DNA from: Lelliottia sp. WAP21
GTDB lineage: Bacteria > Pseudomonadota > Gammaproteobacteria > Enterobacterales > Enterobacteriaceae
Direction of reading: 5' to 3'
DNA length: 64,000 nucleotides
Assembly (NCBI RefSeq): GCF_020532665.2
Contig: NZ_JAIWPG020000002.1
Location: 310,001 to 374,000 of the forward strand
Of this stretch, positions 18,583 to 28,790 are shown one piece after another. The notes under the pieces were generated by a model that saw only the letters and a list, made by a program, of their open reading frames with translations, did not search any database and was not told the origin of the DNA. The translations under genes and the position numbers were made by a program. Each line of letters opens with the position of its first letter. Position 1 is the stretch's first letter.

Positions 18583-20631
18583 TTAAACCAGCCCAAAAAT
18601 GGTAAGCAGAATGTCGATCAGTTTGATGCCGATAAAGGGAACGATGAGTCCGCCGAGGCCGTACACCCACAGATTACGGCGTAGCATGGCAGCAGCGGTA
18701 AGCGGCTTGTAGCTCACCCCCTTCAGGGCCAGCGGGATCAAGATGACGATGATCAGCGCGTTAAAAATCACCGCGCTCAGAATCGCCGACGCCGGAGAGT
18801 GCAGATGCATTACATTCAGCGCGTTGAGTTGCGGGTAGGTGGCGGCAAACGCGGCAGGAATGATGGCGAAGTATTTCGCCACGTCATTGGCAATACTGAA
18901 GGTGGTGAGCGACCCGCGCGTCATCAGCATCTGTTTACCGATATGCACCACTTCAATCAGTTTGGTGGGATTGGAGTCCAGATCGACCATGTTGCCCGCC
19001 TCTTTAGCGGCCTGGGTCCCGGAGTTCATCGCGACCGCCACGTCCGCCTGTGCCAGCGCCGGGGCGTCGTTGGTGCCGTCACCGGTCATGGCGACGAGAC
19101 GACCTTCGGATTGATACTGGCGAATCAGGGCCAGCTTGGCCTCCGGTGTGGCCTCAGACAGAAAATCGTCCACCCCTGCTTCGGCGGCGATGGCTGCGGC
19201 GGTCAGACGGTTATCCCCGGTGATCATCACCGTTTTAATCCCCATTTTACGCAGTTGGGCAAAGCGTTCTTTTATGCCTCCCTTCACGATATCTTTTAAG
19301 GCGATCACCCCCAACACATTTGCGCCTTCGCACACCACTAACGGTGTGGCCCCCTGACGTGCCACGTTCTCTACCAGCGTGTCGACCGCGGGCGGGAAAT
19401 GCCCATTGTTAGCCTCAATATGACGGCGGATGGCGTCAACCGACCCTTTACGGATCATTCGGTCCTGAATGTTAATACCGCTCATACGGGTTTGCGCAGT
19501 GAAGGGCACAAAGGTGGCGTTCAGGCTTTGCACATCCCGCTGGCGCAGATTGAAACGCTGTTTGGCGAGGATCACGATACTGCGGCCTTCCGGCGTTTCA
19601 TCCGCCAGCGAAGAGAGTTGCGCGGCATCAGCCAGCGTTTTTTCATCCACGCCCGGCGCAGGTAAAAACTCAGACGCCTGACGATTACCAAGGGTGATCG
19701 TCCCGGTTTTATCTAACAGCAGAACATCCACATCGCCCGCGGCTTCCACCGCGCGTCCGCTGGTGGCGATGACGTTTGCGCCGAGCATCCGGCTCATCCC
19801 GGCGACCCCGATGGCAGACAACAGACCGCCGATGGTGGTTGGGATCAGGCAGACCAACAGGGCCACCAGCACCGTCACGCTGACCGCGGTGCCGCCATAG
19901 GCGGAGAAAGGCCATAGCGTCGCGGTGGCCAGCAGGAAGACGAGCGTCAGGGCAATCAGCAAAATGGTCAGGGCAATTTCGTTAGGCGTTTTACGCCGTT
20001 GCGCGCCTTCAACCATGGCAATCATTCGATCAAGGAAGGTTTCGCCCGGATTCACGCTGCACTGGATCACCAGCCAGTCGGAGAGAATACGCGTCCCGCC
20101 GGTCACCGAGGCAAAGTCGCCGCCGGATTCGCGGATCACCGGCGCAGACTCCCCGGTGATGGCACTTTCATCGACGGAAGCACCGCCCTCAATCACTTCA
20201 CCGTCGCAGGGAATGATATCGCCCGCTTCGACCAGCACCACGTCACCTTTGCGCAGATCTTCAGCCGGAACGTGATCCATCTGGGCTCCGTATTTCGCTT
20301 CACGCAGTTTGCGGGCGAAGGCCGTTTTTTTTACGCCTTTCAGGCTGTTAGCCTGCGCCTTGCTACGGCCTTCGGCTAATGCCTCGGCAAAGTTGGCAAA
20401 CAGCACGGTGAACCACAGCCATACGCTAATGGCTGCGGTAAAGGATGCCTGACCGGCTAGGTGACCGGTACTCATGGCGATGGCCAGCAGGGTGGTCAGT
20501 ACGCTACCGATCCAGACGATAAACATCACCGGATTGTGCCATTGCACCCGCGGGCTTAATTTTTTCACCGCATCCATCAGCGCCTGACGAACCAGAGAAG
20601 GCTCTAACAGGGCCAGTTGCTTACGACTCAT
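18583..20631 (-). CDS. kdpB: K+-transporting ATPase catalytic subunit KdpB
   Basis: 682 residues, P-type ATPase. Phosphorylation motif DKTGT has Asp307, the actuator motif TGES lies at 159-162 (Ser162 is the inhibitory phosphorylation site known in E. coli), and the hinge [10 protein letters not shown] is present. It drives K+ uptake by KdpA through ATP hydrolysis in the inner membrane. It lies 19 bp after kdpA. Confidence 0.98.
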   Translation of the reverse strand: MSRKQLALLEPSLVRQALMDAVKKLSPRVQWHNPVMFIVWIGSVLTTLLAIAMSTGHLAGQASFTAAISVWLWFTVLFANFAEALAEGRSKAQANSLKGVKKTAFARKLREAKYGAQMDHVPAEDLRKGDVVLVEAGDIIPCDGEVIEGGASVDESAITGESAPVIRESGGDFASVTGGTRILSDWLVIQCSVNPGETFLDRMIAMVEGAQRRKTPNEIALTILLIALTLVFLLATATLWPFSAYGGTAVSVTVLVALLVCLIPTTIGGLLSAIGVAGMSRMLGANVIATSGRAVEAAGDVDVLLLDKTGTITLGNRQASEFLPAPGVDEKTLADAAQLSSLADETPEGRSIVILAKQRFNLRQRDVQSLNATFVPFTAQTRMSGINIQDRMIRKGSVDAIRRHIEANNGHFPPAVDTLVENVARQGATPLVVCEGANVLGVIALKDIVKGGIKERFAQLRKMGIKTVMITGDNRLTAAAIAAEAGVDDFLSEATPEAKLALIRQYQSEGRLVAMTGDGTNDAPALAQADVAVAMNSGTQAAKEAGNMVDLDSNPTKLIEVVHIGKQMLMTRGSLTTFSIANDVAKYFAIIPAAFAATYPQLNALNVMHLHSPASAILSAVIFNALIIVILIPLALKGVSYKPLTAAAMLRRNLWVYGLGGLIVPFIGIKLIDILLTIFGLV

Positions 20632-20650
20632 GACGCATGTCTCCGCACAA

Positions 20651-22330
20651 TTAACGTAAAGAAAGATGTTCCGCGACCGGGCCTAACGCGAGGGCGGGGA
20701 TAAAGGTCAAAGCACCGACCAGCAATACGGTGCCAATCAGCAGGCCGATAAACAGTGCGCCGTGTGTCGGCAGCGTGCCGCTGGTGGTGGGCTGAATTTT
20801 TTTGTTCACCAGCGCGCCGGCAATGGCCATCACCGGGACAATCACCCCGAAGCGACCGACAAACATGCAGAAGGCCAGCAGACAGTTCCAGAAAGGGGAG
20901 TTCGCGCTTAAGCCTGCAAAGGCGCTGCCGTTGTTATTCGACGCAGACGACACGGCGTAGAGCACCTCACTAAAACCGTGGATGCCCGGGTTGAAAATGC
21001 CGCTGCGTCCGGCATCGGTCATCAGCGCCAGCGCGGTGCCCATCAGAACCAGGGCCGGGGTGACCAGAATGGCCAGTGCGGTCAGTTTCATCTCGCGCAC
21101 GTCGATTTTTTTACCCAGATATTCCGGCGTACGTCCAATCATCAGTCCGGCGATAAATACCGCCAGCAGGACAAACAGCATCATGCCGTACAGACCTGAG
21201 CCAACGCCGCCGAAGACCACCTCGCCAATCTGCATCAGCCACAGCGGGATCATGCCGCCCAGGGCGGTGAAGGAGTCATGCATTGCATTCACAGCGCCGC
21301 AGGATGCCGCCGTGGTCACCACCGCATACAGGCTGCTTGCCAGGATGCCAAAGCGACTCTCTTTCCCTTCCATATTGATGGCGCTATCCGCACCCAGCGC
21401 CAGCAAATGAGGATTTCCCTGCCACTCAGCCCACATCACCAGCGCGACGCAGACGATAAAGATCAGCGACATCGCCCACAGAATGGCGCGTCCCTGGCGG
21501 CGATCGTTCACCACATCGCCAAACGCAAAACAGAGCGCAGCGGGAATCAGGAAAATCGCCCACATCTGTACCAGATTGGTCAGCGCCGTCGGATTTTCAA
21601 AAGGATGGGACGAGTTAGCGTTAAAGAAGCCCCCGCCGTTGGTGCCGAGCATTTTGATCGCTTCCTGCGAGGCGACTGGCCCCATCGGCAGCATCTGTTT
21701 CACCCCTTCCAGCGAGGTGTACGAGGTATAAGGGAGAATATTTTGCAGGGTACCTTGCTGAATAAAGAACAGGGCGATCAGCAAGGAAAGGGGCAGCAGT
21801 ACCCACAGGGTGATGCGCGTAACATCCACCCAGGCATTTCCCAGCGTCCCCATGCTTTGACGCGCAAAGGCGCGCGCCAGGGCGAACATCACGGCGATAC
21901 CGCTTGCCGCCGACAGGAAGTTTTGTACGGTGAGCCCCACCATCTGACTGAGATAGCTCAGCGTGGTTTCACCGGCATAGGACTGCCAGTTGGTGTTGGT
22001 GACAAAGCTGACGGCGGTATTGAGCGCCAGGTGCCAGGACAAACCGGGCAGCCCTTGCGGATTCAACGGCAGAATGCCCTGTAGCATCAGCAGGGTGAAT
22101 AAGAAGGCAAGGCCGGACAGGTTCAGCAGGATGATGGCCAGCAAATACTGACGCCAGTTCATTTCACGATCGGTAATACCGAGCGCGCGCCAAATCCCTT
22201 TTTCCACTGTCCCCACGCCTGGCAGTGCGACGTTGTTGATCATGCTGGCGAGCAGCGTTCCCAACGGTCTTGCCAGCAGGAAGAGCACCAGTAAAAAAAC
22301 ACCAATAAGTAAAAATGCCTGGGCAGTCAT
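20651..22330 (-). CDS. kdpA: K+-transporting ATPase channel-like subunit KdpA
   Basis: 559 residues with about ten membrane helices; a superfamily-of-K-transporters subunit with four pore loops, including [11 protein letters not shown] and [11 protein letters not shown]. It binds and admits K+ for the Kdp pump. Start is ATG at 22330, overlapping the kdpF stop (TGATG), so translation is coupled. Confidence 0.98.
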   Translation of the reverse strand: MTAQAFLLIGVFLLVLFLLARPLGTLLASMINNVALPGVGTVEKGIWRALGITDREMNWRQYLLAIILLNLSGLAFLFTLLMLQGILPLNPQGLPGLSWHLALNTAVSFVTNTNWQSYAGETTLSYLSQMVGLTVQNFLSAASGIAVMFALARAFARQSMGTLGNAWVDVTRITLWVLLPLSLLIALFFIQQGTLQNILPYTSYTSLEGVKQMLPMGPVASQEAIKMLGTNGGGFFNANSSHPFENPTALTNLVQMWAIFLIPAALCFAFGDVVNDRRQGRAILWAMSLIFIVCVALVMWAEWQGNPHLLALGADSAINMEGKESRFGILASSLYAVVTTAASCGAVNAMHDSFTALGGMIPLWLMQIGEVVFGGVGSGLYGMMLFVLLAVFIAGLMIGRTPEYLGKKIDVREMKLTALAILVTPALVLMGTALALMTDAGRSGIFNPGIHGFSEVLYAVSSASNNNGSAFAGLSANSPFWNCLLAFCMFVGRFGVIVPVMAIAGALVNKKIQPTTSGTLPTHGALFIGLLIGTVLLVGALTFIPALALGPVAEHLSLR

Positions 22331-22419
22331 CAGAATGCCTCCGCATTAATCAGGGCGTAGACCAGATAACCCAATAACAGGAACACCAGCACAATGCCGG
22401 CAATCAGACCTGCACTCAC
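22330..22419 (-). CDS. kdpF: KdpF, small membrane subunit of the Kdp ATPase
   Basis: A 29-codon ORF starting with GTG at 22419 behind a strong GGAGGTG ribosome-binding site. The peptide ([20 protein letters not shown], then YALINAEAF) is a single membrane helix nearly identical to E. coli KdpF, which stabilises the KdpABC complex. First gene of the operon. Its TGA overlaps the kdpA ATG. Confidence 0.95.
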   Translation of the reverse strand: MSAGLIAGIVLVFLLLGYLVYALINAEAF

Positions 22420-22500
22420 AATTCACCTCCGGGTGACATTTGTATTTGTGCTAACAGTAGGATTTGCGGCGCAAAGATTTCGCAAAAATGCGGCAGGCAG

Positions 22501-22519
22501 GTGTAAAAAAAGTATAAAG
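22501..22519. promoter_or_regulatory. KdpE-binding box of the kdpFABC promoter
   Basis: Read toward kdpF the site is CTTTATACTTTTTTTACAC, matching the T-rich KdpE site I recall upstream of E. coli kdpFABC. It ends 82 bp before the kdpF GTG. The remaining interval up to ybfA (22520-22725) is AT-rich and must hold the ybfA promoter; nothing else is assigned. Confidence 0.8.
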
Positions 22520-22725
22520 ACAGAAAAACCATTGTTTTACTAATGGTTAGTATCTTGTTAACTTTTTTGTAACTTAATTACGGGCAAACTGTAAATATTC
22601 ACTAAATGAATAAAAAATAGTGGTCGGATGAGTAGTAAAATTACATACAAAGCGGTACTATTTTAGCCAGATAACCAATTTTGATTTCCGGATAACGTTT
22701 CCGGCCAACTATAGGGGAGAAAACA

Positions 22726-22932
22726 ATGGACTTTTACAAAGCGTATCCAGCTCATGTGGTCTTTTTACGCCGTGCTTTCGCCGTAGTGGCGGGAATACTG
22801 GCGCTGCCGGTGATGCTTTTCTGGAAAGATCGCGCACGTTTTTATAGCTATCTGCACCGCGTCTGGGCGAAAACCAGCGAAAAGCCGGTATGGATGGATC
22901 AGGCCGAGAAAGCGACCTGCGATTTCTACTAA
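22726..22932 (+). CDS. ybfA: YbfA family protein (DUF2517)
   Basis: 68 residues, the same length as E. coli YbfA. One membrane helix is likely ([20 protein letters not shown]), followed by a basic, aromatic tail ([12 protein letters not shown]). Divergent from kdpF, with a good AGGGGAG ribosome-binding site. Function unknown. Confidence 0.92.
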   Translation: MDFYKAYPAHVVFLRRAFAVVAGILALPVMLFWKDRARFYSYLHRVWAKTSEKPVWMDQAEKATCDFY

Positions 22933-22953
22933 TAAAAGACGCCACACAGGCAT

Positions 22954-22988
22954 AAAAAAACCGCCAACAGCAATGTGGCGGTTTTTTT
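22954..22988. terminator. ybfA terminator
   Basis: AAAAAAACCGCCA and TGGCGGTTTTTTT are perfect 13-nt complements with a 9-nt loop, 22 bp after the ybfA stop. Both flanks allow termination in either direction. Confidence 0.92.
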
Positions 22989-23294
22989 GTCCCTCGGGAT
23001 TCGCGGTCCGTTGGGAAGATTTTCAAGCTCCCTTCAGAGGATGATAAGCATACTTCTGCTTACTTAAAAATTAAAATCCTGCGCACTAAATATATTCCTA
23101 AAGAACAGTTTTGCGGATGACGCTTTGTTCGTACGGCGTTTAGTATGCAGCGTCCCTTTCCGCCATCTCGCACATGGGCACCGGTCCCGGGAAAGGTGTT
23201 ACCCCAACCGTCAGTCAAGCTTCCTTCAGAGCTTGAGTCCACCGACTTATCACCGGTGGTGAACGGTGGAGCGGTTAGCTGCAGGGACCGCATA

Positions 23295-23402
23295 ATGAAA
23301 CGCTATCTATGCATCGCGTTCATTGTCGCCAGCGTATTCGTGGTGAAGAGTGATGAACCGTCCGGGTTTGTTGCCCTTACCATGATTACGCAAGACAAGT
23401 AG
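23295..23402 (+). CDS. Unrecognised 35-residue small membrane protein
   Basis: The ORF starts at ATG 23295 behind AGGGA, begins MKRYLCIAFIVASVFVV (one hydrophobic helix with an N-terminal Lys-Arg) and ends with a polar tail, KSDEPSGFVALTMITQDK. It sits between a structured leader and a terminator, as many regulatory or toxic small proteins do. The frame stays open upstream to an ATG at 23145, but that extension covers the structured RNA and has no protein-like composition. I do not recognise the family. A faint likeness of its tail to Hok-type toxins is too weak to name it. Confidence 0.5.
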   Translation: MKRYLCIAFIVASVFVVKSDEPSGFVALTMITQDK

Positions 23403-23406
23403 CGTT

Positions 23407-23438
23407 AAGGCCGCCGTTACAGGCGGCCTTTTTTATTT
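23407..23438 (+). terminator. Terminator of the small-ORF transcript
   Basis: GGCCGCC (23409-23415), loop GTTACA, GGCGGCC (23422-23428), then TTTTTTATTT, 6 bp after the small ORF stop. It separates this unit from phr. Confidence 0.93.
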
Positions 23439-23536
23439 CATCCCGTCTACACTTCATGGCAAAGTACATAAAAGCCTGCCGTTTTCTCTTTAATGGCATG
23501 GCCTTACGGACATAATGGACAATTGCCAGGAGTTTT

Positions 23537-24949
23537 ATGCCCACCCATCTGGTTTGGTTTCGCGCGGATTTGCGCGTACATGACAACATCGCGCTTGCGG
23601 CAGCCTGCCGCGCTCAACACGCAAAGGTGCTCGCCCTGTTTATTGCCACGCCGGAGCAGTGGCGGCGGCATGACATGGCGCCGAGACAGGCAGCCTGCCT
23701 GCGTTCACATCTGAATCATTTACAGCAAGCGCTGGCTGAAAAGGGTATCCCTCTGATTTACGATGAGGTGAGCGACTTTGATGCCCAGGTTAAAAAAGTG
23801 CAGGCGATTTGCGCGCAACACGAGGTCAGCCATCTTTTTTATAACTATCAGTACGAGTTCAATGAACAGCAGCGCGACAGGCAACTGGAGAAAACGCTGA
23901 CTGAGGTGGTCTGTCAGGGATTTGACGACAGCGTTATGTTACCACCGGGTAGCGTGATGACCGGCAATCGTGAAATGTACAAGGTGTTCACCCCCTTCAA
24001 AAACGCCTTTATTAAACGGCTGAAGGAGAGCTTACCTGAGTGCGTTGCGGCCCCTGCAAACCGTGAGGTGAAGGTCCCGCCGCAGACGGACATTCAGTTT
24101 GATTACCCCCAGCAGGCGTTCGACAGCACGCGCTTTCCTGATAATGAAAAAGCGGCCATCGCCCAGCTGCGCCATTTCTGCAAACATCATGCGGGTGAAT
24201 ATGAAACCCAACGCGATTTTCCTGCCATTGAGGGGACCAGCCGTCTGTCGGCCTGTTTAGCGCTGGGGGCATTATCACCGCGTCAGTGTCTGCATCGGCT
24301 TCTGGCAGAACAACCTCAGGCGCTGGACGGGGGGGCCGGGGCGGTCTGGCTGAACGAGCTCATCTGGCGGGAGTTTTACCGTCATCTGATGACGTATCAC
24401 CCTGAATTATGTAAGCATCGGCCCTTCATCCGCTGGACGGATAAAGTTCAGTGGCAGGCCAATGAGGCGCATCTTGAGGCCTGGCAAAGCGGTCAAACCG
24501 GTTATCCGATTGTGGATGCCGCCATGCGCCAGCTTAATGAAACCGGCTGGATGCATAACCGTCTGCGGATGATCACCGCCAGTTTTTTGGTGAAAGACTT
24601 ACTTATCGACTGGCGCACCGGAGAGCGTTATTTTATTTCTCAGCTGATTGATGGCGATTTGGCTGCGAATAACGGTGGCTGGCAGTGGGCAGCCTCAACG
24701 GGAACCGACGCCGCACCTTATTTTCGCATATTTAACCCGACCACCCAGGGGCAACGATTTGATGCGACCGGCGAGTTTATTCGTCAGTGGTTGCCGGAGC
24801 TGGCCGATGTGCCAGACAAAGCCATCCATGAACCCTGGGGATGGGCGGATAAAGTAGGGAAAACCCTGCGTTATCCTCGCCCGATTGTCGATCATAAACA
24901 GGCGCGCGTCGCCACGCTGGCGGCCTATGAAGCCGCCCGGAAAGCTTAA
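23537..24949 (+). CDS. phr: Deoxyribodipyrimidine photolyase
   Basis: 470 residues versus 472 in E. coli; class I CPD photolyase. The N-terminal antenna (MTHF) domain (about 1-130) begins THLVWFRADLRVHDN, and the C-terminal FAD domain carries EGTSRLSACLALGALSPRQC, the GWMHNRLRMI helix and the NNGGWQWAASTGTDAAPYFRIFNP block. Repairs cyclobutane dimers with blue light. In E. coli ybgA lies immediately upstream; here it is missing. ybgI follows after 11 bp. Confidence 0.98.
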   Translation: MPTHLVWFRADLRVHDNIALAAACRAQHAKVLALFIATPEQWRRHDMAPRQAACLRSHLNHLQQALAEKGIPLIYDEVSDFDAQVKKVQAICAQHEVSHLFYNYQYEFNEQQRDRQLEKTLTEVVCQGFDDSVMLPPGSVMTGNREMYKVFTPFKNAFIKRLKESLPECVAAPANREVKVPPQTDIQFDYPQQAFDSTRFPDNEKAAIAQLRHFCKHHAGEYETQRDFPAIEGTSRLSACLALGALSPRQCLHRLLAEQPQALDGGAGAVWLNELIWREFYRHLMTYHPELCKHRPFIRWTDKVQWQANEAHLEAWQSGQTGYPIVDAAMRQLNETGWMHNRLRMITASFLVKDLLIDWRTGERYFISQLIDGDLAANNGGWQWAASTGTDAAPYFRIFNPTTQGQRFDATGEFIRQWLPELADVPDKAIHEPWGWADKVGKTLRYPRPIVDHKQARVATLAAYEAARKA

Positions 24950-24960
24950 AGAGACTCACG

Positions 24961-25704
24961 ATGAAAAACAGCGAACTGGAAAGTCTGATTAATGAAAAGC
25001 TGAACAGCGGCAGCTTTAGCGACTACGGTCCGAATGGTTTGCAGGTCGAAGGCCGCGAAACGGTGCAGAAAGTCGTGACCGGCGTCACCGCAAGCCAGGC
25101 GCTGCTGGATGAAGCCGTACGCCAGGGGGCAGATGCGGTCATTGTGCATCATGGTTATTTCTGGAAAAACGAAGCGCCCGTTATTCGTGGCATGAAGCGC
25201 AATCGCCTGAAAACGCTGCTGGCAAACGATATCAACCTTTACGGCTGGCATTTGCCGCTGGATGCCCATCCGGAGCTTGGCAACAACGTCCAGTTGGCTC
25301 AGCTATTGGGGATCACGGTGATGGGCGAAATTGAACCGCTGGTGCCATGGGGGGAACTGTCCATGCCGGTACCGGGTCTGGAGCTGGCCTCCTGGATTGA
25401 AGCCCGTCTGGGTCGCCGTCCCCTGTGGAGCGGTGATACCGGGCCGGATTTAGTGAAACGTATCGCCTGGTGTACAGGGGGAGGGCAGGGCTTTATCGAT
25501 AATGCGGCGCGCTTTGGCGTGGATGCCTTTATTACCGGTGAGGTATCTGAACAGACGATTCACTCGGCGCGTGAGCAGGGTTTGCATTTCTACGCGGCGG
25601 GGCATCACGCCACCGAGCGCGGCGGCATTCGAGCCTTAAGCGAATGGCTGAATGAAACGACCGATCTGGACGTCACCTTTATTGATATCCCTAATCCCGC
25701 CTGA
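24961..25704 (+). CDS. ybgI: NIF3-family dinuclear metal-binding protein YbgI
   Basis: 247 residues, the E. coli length. Metal ligands are visible: His63-His64 in IVHHGYFWK, Asp101-type residues near LDAHPELGN, and the C-terminal GHHATERGG. Homologues form toroidal hexamers with two metals per subunit. Often annotated as a GTP cyclohydrolase I type 2 homologue, but the physiological role is unsettled. Starts the cluster that continues with pxpBCA. Confidence 0.95.
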   Translation: MKNSELESLINEKLNSGSFSDYGPNGLQVEGRETVQKVVTGVTASQALLDEAVRQGADAVIVHHGYFWKNEAPVIRGMKRNRLKTLLANDINLYGWHLPLDAHPELGNNVQLAQLLGITVMGEIEPLVPWGELSMPVPGLELASWIEARLGRRPLWSGDTGPDLVKRIAWCTGGGQGFIDNAARFGVDAFITGEVSEQTIHSAREQGLHFYAAGHHATERGGIRALSEWLNETTDLDVTFIDIPNPA

Positions 25705-25718
25705 TGAGAGGTGCATAA

Positions 25719-26375
25719 GTGCAGCGAGCGCGTTGTTATTTATTAGGCGAAAAGGCCGTTGTTCTGGAGCTTGAGCCTCCGGTGACGATGGCTACGCAAA
25801 AAAGAATCTGGCGTTTAACCCAGCGGCTGGCAGAAATCCCCGAAGTGGTCGAAGCCATTCCGGGGATGAATAATATCACCGTAGTGCTACGTAATCCCCA
25901 GTCGGTGGCGCTGGATGCGATTGAGCGATTGCAGCGCTGGTGGGAGGAGAGTGAGGCCCTGGAGCCTGAATCCCGCTTTATCGACATCCCGGTGGTCTAT
26001 GGAAAAGCAGCCGGGCCCGATCTGGGTGAGGTGGCCAGACACGCCGGCCTGAGCGAAAAACAGGTGGTTGAGCTGCACGCCTCGGTTGAGTATGTGGTGT
26101 GGTTTTTAGGTTTCCAGCCTGGCTTCCCCTATCTGGGTGGATTACCGCCGCAGCTGGCAATCCCCCGTCGTGGGGAACCGCGTTTGATGGTACCCGCAGG
26201 ATCGGTCGGTATTGGCGGGGCGCAGACCGGGATTTATCCTCTGGCCTCACCTGGCGGCTGGCAATTGATTGGTCACACTGACCTGTCGCTGTTCGATCCT
26301 CAGCGTGACGAACCCGTCCTGTTAAGGCCTGGCGATACGGTGCGATTTGTCCCCCAGAAGGAGGGCGTATGTTAA
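25719..26375 (+). CDS. pxpB: 5-oxoprolinase subunit PxpB
   Basis: 218 residues, the same as E. coli YbgJ. Allophanate-hydrolase subunit 1 (KipI-like) domain with [13 protein letters not shown] and the [16 protein letters not shown] block. With PxpA and PxpC it forms the ATP-dependent enzyme that opens 5-oxoproline to glutamate. The start is GTG at 25719, giving [18 protein letters not shown], aligned with the family. Overlaps pxpC by 7 bp. Confidence 0.96.
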   Translation: MQRARCYLLGEKAVVLELEPPVTMATQKRIWRLTQRLAEIPEVVEAIPGMNNITVVLRNPQSVALDAIERLQRWWEESEALEPESRFIDIPVVYGKAAGPDLGEVARHAGLSEKQVVELHASVEYVVWFLGFQPGFPYLGGLPPQLAIPRRGEPRLMVPAGSVGIGGAQTGIYPLASPGGWQLIGHTDLSLFDPQRDEPVLLRPGDTVRFVPQKEGVC

Positions 26376-27301
26376 AAGTGATACGTGCCGGGCTTTATAC
26401 CTCCGTGCAGGATGGCGGACGAATGGGGCAACGGCAGTCCGGGATCAGCTATTGCGGGGCGCTGGACAAACCGGCACTGCAAATGGCTAACGTTCTTGTG
26501 GGTAACGATCCTGATGATGCCGCGCTGGAAATCACGCTGGGTCAATGTTGCGTTGAGTTTGAGGCGGATACCTGGTTTGCCCTCACCGGCGCGGGATGTG
26601 AAGCCACTCTGGACGATGCCGCTGTCTGGACCGGCTGGCGACTCAGGGCGAAAGCCGGGCAGCGCCTGACGCTTCGTCGCCCGCAACACGGCGTGAGAAG
26701 TTATCTGGCCGTTGCAGGCAGTATTGATGTCCCTGTGGTGATGAATTCGCGCAGCACCGATCTGAAAACCGGCATGGGCGGGTTTGAAGGCCGCCTGCTC
26801 AAAGATGGCGACAGGCTGCCGCTCGGGCAAGGTCAACGCCCGTTCATAGAGGCACAGGGGATCAAACAGCTGCTCTGGAGTAATCGTATTCGTGCGCTGC
26901 CCGGACCGGAATATCATGAGTTCGATCAGCCGTCGCAGGATGCGTTCTGGCGTTTGCCCTGGAAGCTCAGCCCGCAGAGTAACCGCATGGGGTATCGTCT
27001 GCAGGGACAACAGCTGATGCGGAATACCGATCGCGAAATGGTCTCGCACGGTCTCTTACCGGGTGTGATACAGGTGCCGCATAACGGCCAGCCCATCGTG
27101 TTAATGAACGATGCCCAAACTACCGGCGGTTATCCCCGTATTGCCTGCATTATTGAAGCCGATATGTACCATCTGGCGCAAATTCCTCTCGGGCAGCCGA
27201 TCCACTTCGTCCTTTGCACGCTGGAAGACGCGCTTGAGGCGCGACGCGTGCAGAAGCAGTACATCGAACAACTGGCATGGAGGTTGAATGATCGTCGTTG
27301 A
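26369..27301 (+). CDS. pxpC: 5-oxoprolinase subunit PxpC
   Basis: 310 residues; allophanate-hydrolase subunit 2 (KipA-like) domain. Characteristic stretches are [20 protein letters not shown] near the N-terminus, [10 protein letters not shown] and [12 protein letters not shown]. Partner of PxpB in 5-oxoproline cleavage. Overlaps pxpB upstream and pxpA downstream (14 bp), which indicates tight translational coupling. Confidence 0.96.
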   Translation: MLKVIRAGLYTSVQDGGRMGQRQSGISYCGALDKPALQMANVLVGNDPDDAALEITLGQCCVEFEADTWFALTGAGCEATLDDAAVWTGWRLRAKAGQRLTLRRPQHGVRSYLAVAGSIDVPVVMNSRSTDLKTGMGGFEGRLLKDGDRLPLGQGQRPFIEAQGIKQLLWSNRIRALPGPEYHEFDQPSQDAFWRLPWKLSPQSNRMGYRLQGQQLMRNTDREMVSHGLLPGVIQVPHNGQPIVLMNDAQTTGGYPRIACIIEADMYHLAQIPLGQPIHFVLCTLEDALEARRVQKQYIEQLAWRLNDRR

Positions 27302-28025
27302 TCTGAATGCGGATTTGGGTGAAGGGTGTGGCAGCGATGCCGCACTGTTACAGCTGGTCTCATCGGCCAATATCGCCTGCGGCTACCATGCGGGCGATGC
27401 CGAGACCATGCAGACGTGCGTGCGCGAGGCGATGAAACAGGGAGTTGCCATTGGCGCGCACCCCAGCTTCCCCGATCGGGAGAACTTCGGGCGGACGGCG
27501 ATGAACCTGCCTCCGGACACGGTATTCGCCCAGATGCTGTACCAGATTGGTGCATTACAGGCCATCACGCGCGCGGAAGGGGGGCAACTCCGCCACGTTA
27601 AACCGCATGGCATGTTGTATAACCAGGCGGCGAAGGACGCTGCACTGGCAGAGGCTATCGCCCGTGCGGTGCAGGCCATCGATCCCGGCCTGATCCTGGT
27701 GGGGCTTGCGGGCAGTGAGCTTATCCGGGCGGGTGAACGTTACGGTCTGGTGACCCGGGAAGAGGTTTTTGCCGATCGCGGATATCGGGCCGACGGGAGT
27801 CTGGTGCCACGGAGCGAGCCGGGCGCGCTGATCGAAGAGGAAGAGCGGGCGCTGGCGCAGACGCTGGAGATGGTCCTGAATGGCCGGGTTAAAAGTCTTA
27901 CCGGCGAGTGGGCAAACGTGCGGGCGCAGACGGTATGTTTGCACGGTGATGGAGAACATGCGCTGGCGTTTGCCCGTCGGCTGCGTGAAGCATTTAGCAT
28001 TAACCACATTAAAATCAGTGCGTAA
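27288..28025 (+). CDS. pxpA: 5-oxoprolinase subunit PxpA (LamB/YcsF family)
   Basis: 245 residues; deacetylase-like TIM-barrel LamB/YcsF family. Begins [18 protein letters not shown], and further blocks [20 protein letters not shown] and [10 protein letters not shown] are present. Third subunit of 5-oxoprolinase. Start at ATG 27288 overlaps pxpC. In E. coli nei follows directly; here a permease pair and pcp are placed in between. Confidence 0.96.
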   Translation: MIVVDLNADLGEGCGSDAALLQLVSSANIACGYHAGDAETMQTCVREAMKQGVAIGAHPSFPDRENFGRTAMNLPPDTVFAQMLYQIGALQAITRAEGGQLRHVKPHGMLYNQAAKDAALAEAIARAVQAIDPGLILVGLAGSELIRAGERYGLVTREEVFADRGYRADGSLVPRSEPGALIEEEERALAQTLEMVLNGRVKSLTGEWANVRAQTVCLHGDGEHALAFARRLREAFSINHIKISA

Positions 28026-28070
28026 CGCACAACAGTAAACACAACACACTACAACGACAGGAATTTTATC

Positions 28071-28790
28071 ATGGCAGAGACGCTCTCCCTCTGGCCACTC
28101 ATCGGTATTGCGGTGATTGTGGTCGGGTTTCTCTTACGCTTCAATCCGGTTCTGGTGGTCATCGTTGCCGGCATTGTCACCGGTGTGGCGGCACATATGC
28201 CCGTCACCACCATCCTCGAAAAGCTTGGCGAAGGGTTCCTGAATACGCGAAATTTGCCGTATATCCTGCTGATCCCGCTGGCGGTCATTGGCCTGCTTGA
28301 ACGCCATGGGCTGAAGGAGAGGGCGCAGGCGTGGATTGCCAAAATCCACAGTGCAACCGCGGGCCGACTGCTGATCGTCTATCTGTTTGTGCGTGAAGCC
28401 ACCGCAGCGATGGGCCTGACCAGTCTTGGCGGGCATCCGCAAATGGTGCGTCCTTTACTGGCCCCGATGGCGGAAGGTGCTGCGGAGAAAAAATATGGCG
28501 CGCTGCCGGGTGCGGTACGTTATCGCCTGAGAGCAATGTCAGCGGCAACGGACAACGTGGGGCTGTTCTTCGGAGAAGACATCTTCGTTGCCTTTGGCGC
28601 CATCATCTTTATGCATAACTTTATGCTGGAATCCGGTGGGATCCAGACCGAGCCGCTGCACATTGCGCTTTGGGGGATCCCGACCGCGCTCTGTGCCTTT
28701 ATTATTCATGCCACACGACTGTGGCGGCTGGATAAACATCTTGAACGCGAACTGGCAAAAACCACGACCGGACAGGGAGATCGCGCATGA
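28071..28790 (+). CDS. DUF969 membrane protein, putative 5-oxoproline transporter subunit
   Basis: 239 residues with about 6 hydrophobic segments (for example LWPLIGIAVIVVGFLL and PVLVVIVAGIVTGVAA). DUF969 family; proteins of this family next to pxp genes are annotated as 5-oxoproline transporter subunits. Starts 45 bp after pxpA behind AGGA and overlaps the DUF979 gene by 4 bp (ATGA), so the two act together. Transport of 5-oxoproline is an inference from context and family naming. Confidence 0.85.
   Translation: MAETLSLWPLIGIAVIVVGFLLRFNPVLVVIVAGIVTGVAAHMPVTTILEKLGEGFLNTRNLPYILLIPLAVIGLLERHGLKERAQAWIAKIHSATAGRLLIVYLFVREATAAMGLTSLGGHPQMVRPLLAPMAEGAAEKKYGALPGAVRYRLRAMSAATDNVGLFFGEDIFVAFGAIIFMHNFMLESGGIQTEPLHIALWGIPTALCAFIIHATRLWRLDKHLERELAKTTTGQGDRA

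Larger units (their letters stand above)
23091..23438 (+). ncRNA. Predicted structured transcript carrying a small ORF
   Basis: The 604-bp gap between ybfA and phr holds what looks like an independent short transcription unit. A possible -10 hexamer TATATT is at 23091. About 190 nt of GC-rich, hairpin-prone sequence follow: TCAAGCT 23215-23221 with AGCTTGA 23230-23236, a CCACCG/CGGTGG stem near 23239-23258, and a GCGGT/ACCGC pair enclosing the ribosome-binding site just before a 35-codon ORF. The unit ends at a strong intrinsic terminator. The boundaries and the RNA nature are inferred; I do not recognise it as a known riboswitch class. Confidence 0.4.

Noticed and set aside
23145-23294. N-terminal extension of the small ORF to 85 residues
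   Set aside because: The extension is Pro/Ser-rich, overlaps the hairpin-forming leader and has no ribosome-binding site as good as AGGGA before 23295.
23295-23402. Hok-family type I toxin
   Set aside because: Single helix and tail FVALTMITQDK are suggestive, but the Cys after the helix and the typical AYE tail are missing and no sok-like antisense could be shown.
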